Shown here: piece by piece, positions 41,607 to 44,927 of the stretch
Position numbering within the stretch: position 1 is the first letter of the stretch
Layout: every line of letters begins with the position of its first letter
NCBI GenBank assembly: GCA_003151155.1
Contig: PLWX01000209.1
Span: 1-44,927 of the forward strand
From: Acidobacteriaceae bacterium
Lineage (GTDB): Bacteria; Acidobacteriota; Terriglobia; Terriglobales; Acidobacteriaceae
Direction of reading: 5' to 3'
Length of the DNA: 44,927 bases
Notes under the pieces: generated by a model
Seen by the model: only the letters and a program-made list of their open reading frames with translations
Told to the model about the DNA's origin: nothing
Databases searched by the model: none
Made by a program: the position numbers and the translations under genes

Positions 41607-42959
41607 TCAGCTCTTGATCGTCCGCGTCTTCTCATCCCACGTTACCGCCGATTGACGGAAGTAGGATTCATTCGCCATGTGGCAAGCTAACGCGGCGTGA
41701 TGTCCAAAGAGCGCGTCTTCGACGACCGGTTTACGCGATCGCACCGACTCGAAGAAGTTCCACAAATGCGGCTTAACGTCGTCGTAGTCGGGCATTTTGA
41801 AGGAGATGGTTTCGGGCGTTGGCTCCTGGCCGAGCCTCGGCGTGTGCTCCGCTTTCCACTTCTTTTCGTAGGCGTCGCGCATAGCGTGTGGGAAGCTGCC
41901 GTCGTAATAGCTGGGGCTGGTGTCGATGCCGGCCTGCGGGGTGAAACTCAGGCCGAACTCGGTCATCTCGAGGATTCCCTTGGAACCCTGGAAGCGATAG
42001 ACCTCGGGCATTTCAGTGCCGAGGCTGAGGCGCATATAGACGGGGATTTCGCCGTACTGATAGAGGCTGGCGTGGACATCGGGCATATTGCGACCGTCTT
42101 TCCAGCGCAGGATGCCGCCCATCGCCATGGCACGCTTCGGGGCCTCGTTCCATCCGAGCACGAACATCATGCCGCTGACGAGATGGACCAGCAGATCGCC
42201 GGCGACGCCGGTGCCGTATTCCTTCCAGCAGCGCCAGCGCGCGAAGATCTCAGGATTGAAGGCGCGCTTGGGAACGGTGCCTTGCCAGGTGTCCCAATCG
42301 AGATTCTGCGGGGAGAGATCGAAGGGCGGAGGATACTCCCACGCGCCGGTCGGATCGTTGCGACCGAGCCAGCCTTCGACCATCATGAGATCGCCGAGCA
42401 TGCCGGAGGCGACCATCTCTTTGGCTTTTTTGCAGATTAATGAGCTCACGCGCTGGGAGCCGATCTGCACGATGCGGTTGTACTTCTTCTGCGCCTCGGC
42501 CATGTCGACGCCTTCGGCCGCAGTATGCGACATCGGCTTCTCGCAATAGATATCTTTGCCGGCGGCGCAGGCGTCAACCACGACTTGTTTATGCCAGTGA
42601 TCGGGCACGGCGGCAATCAGGCAATCGATATCTTTGTTGGCGAGAAGTTCCTGGTAGCGACGGGTGACGGGAAGCTCGGCTTTGCCGGTGATTTCGCGCG
42701 CAAGGGTGTGACGTCCATCATAGAGATCGCAGGCGGCGACGCACTCGATACCCGGCAACTCGATGGCATTCGAGAGCAGGCCACTGCCCTGCATGCCGAT
42801 GCCGATGATGCCGAAGCGCAGACGATCGCTGGCGGCAACCTGGTGCGGTGCTGCGAAGAGCGGTTCGGGATCGAGGAAGATGGTCTTCGACGCGATGGCG
42901 GCGCCGGTGGCGGCAATGCCCATTCCGAGAAATTTGCGACGTGAGAAATCGTTCTTCAT
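41607..42959 (-). CDS. Tat-exported Gfo/Idh/MocA-family oxidoreductase
   Basis: Protein of 450 residues with a clear Tat signal: RRKFLGMGIAATGAAIAS at residues 7-24, then LFAAP as the cleavage region. The Rossmann domain reads LRFGIIGIGMQGSGLLSNAI (G-x-G-x-x-G intact), with EKPMSHTAAEG as the EKP motif. The C-terminal half includes DPTGAWEYPPPFD, DLLVHLVSGMMFVLGW and a DDVKPHLWNFFESVRSRKP segment. Tat export suggests it folds with its cofactor before export, as in glucose-fructose oxidoreductase. It follows the DUF1080 gene by 12 bases, so the two act together, most likely in sugar oxidation. AAGGGAG precedes the ATG. Confidence 0.93.
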   Translation of the reverse strand: MKNDFSRRKFLGMGIAATGAAIASKTIFLDPEPLFAAPHQVAASDRLRFGIIGIGMQGSGLLSNAIELPGIECVAACDLYDGRHTLAREITGKAELPVTRRYQELLANKDIDCLIAAVPDHWHKQVVVDACAAGKDIYCEKPMSHTAAEGVDMAEAQKKYNRIVQIGSQRVSSLICKKAKEMVASGMLGDLMMVEGWLGRNDPTGAWEYPPPFDLSPQNLDWDTWQGTVPKRAFNPEIFARWRCWKEYGTGVAGDLLVHLVSGMMFVLGWNEAPKRAMAMGGILRWKDGRNMPDVHASLYQYGEIPVYMRLSLGTEMPEVYRFQGSKGILEMTEFGLSFTPQAGIDTSPSYYDGSFPHAMRDAYEKKWKAEHTPRLGQEPTPETISFKMPDYDDVKPHLWNFFESVRSRKPVVEDALFGHHAALACHMANESYFRQSAVTWDEKTRTIKS

Positions 42960-42971
42960 GAGAGCTCCCTT

Positions 42972-43904
42972 TTAATTTTCAGCTGGGGTGATAGTGATTT
43001 TCCGGAACGAGATGTGTCCCTTTTCACTCCCCTGCAGGTAGATCGGGCCGGGCTCGCCTTCGTGGCTGTCGAGCGCGCCGCCGGTAATGCCAGGAATTTC
43101 CTTACGATCGATGATCGTCTTTCCGTTCTGCACCACGGTGATGGTTCGGCCCACCAGCGTAATGTCAAAGGCTTCCCACGTGCCGGAGATGCGAGGCTGT
43201 TCGGGTTCAGGGGCGATGAAACCGTACACGCCACCGGTGTGGTGGCTGGGCGGTTCCTCGACCGACTCATTCTCGATCTGTACCTCGTATCGACCGCGAA
43301 GATAGACACCGCTGTTTGCGGTCTCGCCACGGTTGAACTCAACATGCAGTTTGAAGTCGTGGAACTTCTGATCGTTGATCAGTTCAGCGCCATTGCCAGG
43401 GCTGATGAGTATTCCGTTCTCGACTTTCCAAACGCTCTTGGCGTTGGGGTCGGTCATTTTCCAGCCAGTTAGGTCTTTGCCGTTGAAGAGTTCGACGGGC
43501 TTGCCCCACTTTGGCAATTTGGATTCTTTCAGCGCGGGTGCCCGCTGGGCGGTCCAGTGCCACGTGGTCTCGTCATCCGGCGAATTCACAGCGCCGGAGA
43601 GCGTGTCACTGCTCAACGTACCTTCGTACGTCATATCTTTCTTGCCGCCTTCTTCATCCTTTGGAGACGTGAAGGTAAGTTTCGCGCCGTCGATCTCAAC
43701 TTTCGGAAGCGGACGCGCATTGCCCCATCGTCCGACGAAGTTGGCGGTGAGCTTGCCGCCTTTGTCGACCAGTTCGAGCCAGGAGGGATATTCCTTGTCG
43801 GCGGACTTCACGGTCAAATCCCATCGACCTAGCATTTTGTTTTGTTGTGCGATCGCGGTGGTAGTGAGCGTAGCCAATAAGAAAAGAAAAACGAGTTTAC
43901 TCAT
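42972..43904 (-). CDS. Exported 3-keto-disaccharide hydrolase-like (DUF1080) protein
   Basis: Protein of 310 residues with a signal peptide (MSKLVFLFLLATLTTTAIAQ). An N-terminal beta domain (residues 25-130) is followed by the DUF1080 domain (150-310): ELFNGKDLTGWKM opens it, then WKVENGILIS, LHVEFNRGETANSGVYLRGRYEVQIEN, a GGVYGF loop and closing strands ending SFRKITITP. The family (PF06439) is now named for 3-keto-disaccharide hydrolysis and usually neighbours a Gfo/Idh/MocA dehydrogenase, as here. The frame extends to 43940, but GCGAGG precedes ATG 43904 and the signal starts there. A promoter lies upstream. Confidence 0.9.
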   Translation of the reverse strand: MSKLVFLFLLATLTTTAIAQQNKMLGRWDLTVKSADKEYPSWLELVDKGGKLTANFVGRWGNARPLPKVEIDGAKLTFTSPKDEEGGKKDMTYEGTLSSDTLSGAVNSPDDETTWHWTAQRAPALKESKLPKWGKPVELFNGKDLTGWKMTDPNAKSVWKVENGILISPGNGAELINDQKFHDFKLHVEFNRGETANSGVYLRGRYEVQIENESVEEPPSHHTGGVYGFIAPEPEQPRISGTWEAFDITLVGRTITVVQNGKTIIDRKEIPGITGGALDSHEGEPGPIYLQGSEKGHISFRKITITPAEN

Positions 43905-43941
43905 AGGGCCTCGCAAGGGAGTCTTACAACGTACACCCACT

Positions 43942-43968
43942 ATTATGCCCCTCTAGTTTTGTTGTCAA
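43942..43968 (-). promoter_or_regulatory. Candidate promoter of the DUF1080-oxidoreductase operon
   Basis: On the minus strand TTGACA (43968-43963) is a perfect -35 box, and CATAAT (43947-43942) matches five of six -10 positions with a 15-base spacer, a little short. The likely start would be near 43935, leaving a leader of about 30 bases before ATG 43904. Confidence 0.45.
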
Positions 43969-44054
43969 GGTCAGGACGCGGCTTGGCGCTTCAAACGGCT
44001 TGCGTCCTCTTGGTTTTCAAACTGCAGGGGCGCGCGATAGCCGTTGAGGGCGCG

Positions 44055-44435
44055 TCAGTGGGCGAGGAACGCAACTCCGGAAGCAACAAAGATGGCGGCA
44101 AGGAAGCGTCGATGATCAACGTTTTCTTTAAGGAACATGCGCGCAGCAATCGCGTTGGTGATGAAGGTGAGCGACGCAGAAGCCGGAACCACAAGGCTTA
44201 CGTCGGCCCAGGAGAGCGCGATCAGCAAGCTGAAAAAGGCGACGGCCATGAAGAAAAGGCCAAGCATGAAGGATCCGCTGGAAAGAATTCGGTTCACGAC
44301 GTGGAGTGTGCCGCGGGAGCGGCGGAGTTCGCCGACATCGCCGATGATCTTCATGGCATATGCCTGGAGCACATCGCCGGCGGTGGAGGCGAGCACCACG
44401 AGGAGGATGAAGCTCCAGGTGTAGAGAGTTCTCAT
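44055..44435 (-). CDS. Half-size EamA/SMR-type membrane protein, second of a pair
   Basis: Membrane protein of 126 residues with four hydrophobic segments: TWSFILLVVLASTAGDVLQAYA, MLGLFFMAVAFFSLLIAL in pattern, VVPASASLTFITNAIAARMFL and FLAAIFVASGVAFLAH. The ALSWADVSLVVPASA loop matches the signature of small multidrug-resistance and EamA-type proteins. The preceding gene ends in an ATGA overlap with its ATG 44435, so both subunits are made together and probably form a heterodimer, as in EbrAB or ArnEF. The frame continues to 44651 but the extra part overlaps the partner. Substrate unknown. Confidence 0.84.
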   Translation of the reverse strand: MRTLYTWSFILLVVLASTAGDVLQAYAMKIIGDVGELRRSRGTLHVVNRILSSGSFMLGLFFMAVAFFSLLIALSWADVSLVVPASASLTFITNAIAARMFLKENVDHRRFLAAIFVASGVAFLAH

Positions 44436-44857
44436 CCGCGTACCTCGGCGACAGCCTTCTCGGCAGCGGGTTTTTCGGGTGGCTGCGTGGTGTGGGATCC
44501 GGTAGCGACGAAACCGACCCCCACGACGATCAGGGCAATGCCGATCCAGCGCACTACACTGACCTGCTCGTGCAGGAAGAACTTCGCCAGGAGCGCAATC
44601 AGGATATAGCCAACCGCGGTTGCGGGTAGAACGTACGTCAGGTCCGCCCACGATAGGGAAGTGAGATAACTGGCAAAAAAACCGAAGAGCAGGAGAATGC
44701 CCACCACGACCCAGGGATTAGTAAGCGCCACAAACATCTTTTGCCAATGGGTGAGCGAGATCTCGCCGACCTGCTTCATACCGCGCGAGAGGGAACAGTC
44801 TCCGAAGGCGCCGAAGATGATGACAGCCAACAGCACTAAATAACGCTTGAAACTCAA
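44432..44857 (-). CDS. Half-size EamA/SMR-type membrane protein, first of a pair
   Basis: Membrane protein of 141 residues. Four spans: YLVLLAVIIFGAFGDCSLSRG, PWVVVGILLLFGFFASYLT, LTYVLPATAVGYILIALLAKFFL and WIGIALIVVGVGFVATG. SLSWADLTYVLPATAVGYI is the same loop and helix pattern as in its partner. The last 25 residues are a Pro/Glu/Ala-rich tail. No ATG fits; TTG 44857 is chosen with AAGGGA 6-7 bases upstream. The gene pair overlaps by four bases. This is the end of the window, and 44858-44927 shows no other gene start. Confidence 0.84.
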   Translation of the reverse strand: MSFKRYLVLLAVIIFGAFGDCSLSRGMKQVGEISLTHWQKMFVALTNPWVVVGILLLFGFFASYLTSLSWADLTYVLPATAVGYILIALLAKFFLHEQVSVVRWIGIALIVVGVGFVATGSHTTQPPEKPAAEKAVAEVRG

Positions 44858-44927
44858 AACATTCCCTTCGCTCCGGCTTGGGCGAGCTGCCCAAACGGCG
44901 GAGGTTCAATCGGCCTTGTATCAGGGC

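Noticed and set aside
43973..44009. AGGACGC / GCGTCCT inverted repeat downstream of the SMR-type pair
   Set aside because: Loop over 20 bases and no T-run on the relevant strand, so it is not called as a terminator.
1..44927. tRNA, rRNA, CRISPR array, integrase, transposase or prophage genes
   Set aside because: None seen in a read of all gaps and both strands. The only repeats are short palindromes and the pair around ptrB, and there is no regular repeat-spacer pattern.

Overview
The window looks like a chromosomal segment of a Gram-negative soil acidobacterium, most like the Koribacter/Terriglobia group. That assignment is an inference from four things: a GC-rich genome, a full set of outer-membrane genes (LptE, LpxD, an LpxL-type acyltransferase, Lnt), several protein families common in that phylum (long BNR/sortilin-like secreted protein, SYLF protein, 3-keto-disaccharide hydrolase with Gfo/Idh/MocA oxidoreductase, DehI-like protein), and short palindromic repeats between genes. 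I see no rRNA, tRNA, CRISPR array, integrase or transposase. This is mostly ordinary core chromosome with some lineage-specific genes.

Layout. 1-8672 is almost entirely minus strand: a secreted phosphoesterase (N-terminus only), an ABC exporter, a FabF-like ketosynthase, an acyl-CoA dehydrogenase, a SRPBCC protein, threonine aldolase, HemW and a VOC protein, with palindromic repeats in three gaps. 8755-16136 is plus strand and rich in housekeeping genes: meaB-mce (methylmalonyl-CoA), tsaB-rimI, a YdcH-like protein, psd-pssA (phosphatidylethanolamine synthesis), an aspartate-semialdehyde-dehydrogenase-like protein without its catalytic cysteine, then lptE-holA. 16205-24852 is a mixed region of secreted and signalling-type proteins: Fn3, DinB, the BNR protein, DUF4337, a membrane stub with a histidine-kinase-like H-box, a helical protein of unnamed family, a pilin-like secreted protein, a response regulator without its phospho-acceptor, and a SYLF protein.

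24904-27547 is a lipid A block (LpxL-like, LpxD, MobB-like P-loop protein). 27572-29422 is a divergent pair (DehI-like / RibD C-terminal reductase) around a 26-bp near-perfect palindrome. 29469-34574 runs lnt, prfB (with its programmed +1 frameshift), an HD hydrolase broken by an apparent -1 frameshift, a 400-residue protein sharing a module with the one at 21735-22484, and a CoA-binding protein. 34606-36137 holds two tandem exported glycine-zipper proteins. 36344-44857 holds a small membrane protein, PhhB, DoxX, oligopeptidase B flanked by two copies of a widespread repeat, two Gfo/Idh/MocA proteins, a GNAT, a 3-keto-disaccharide hydrolase and a pair of half-size EamA/SMR-type membrane proteins.

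The items most worth a second look are the module shared by the two uncharacterised helical proteins, the degenerate two-component-like cluster at 21174-23680, the 26-bp palindrome at 28484-28509, the cysteine-less Asd homologue in an envelope gene cluster, and the frameshifted HD gene. All database-level statements here come from reading the sequence and from memory of families; no search was run.
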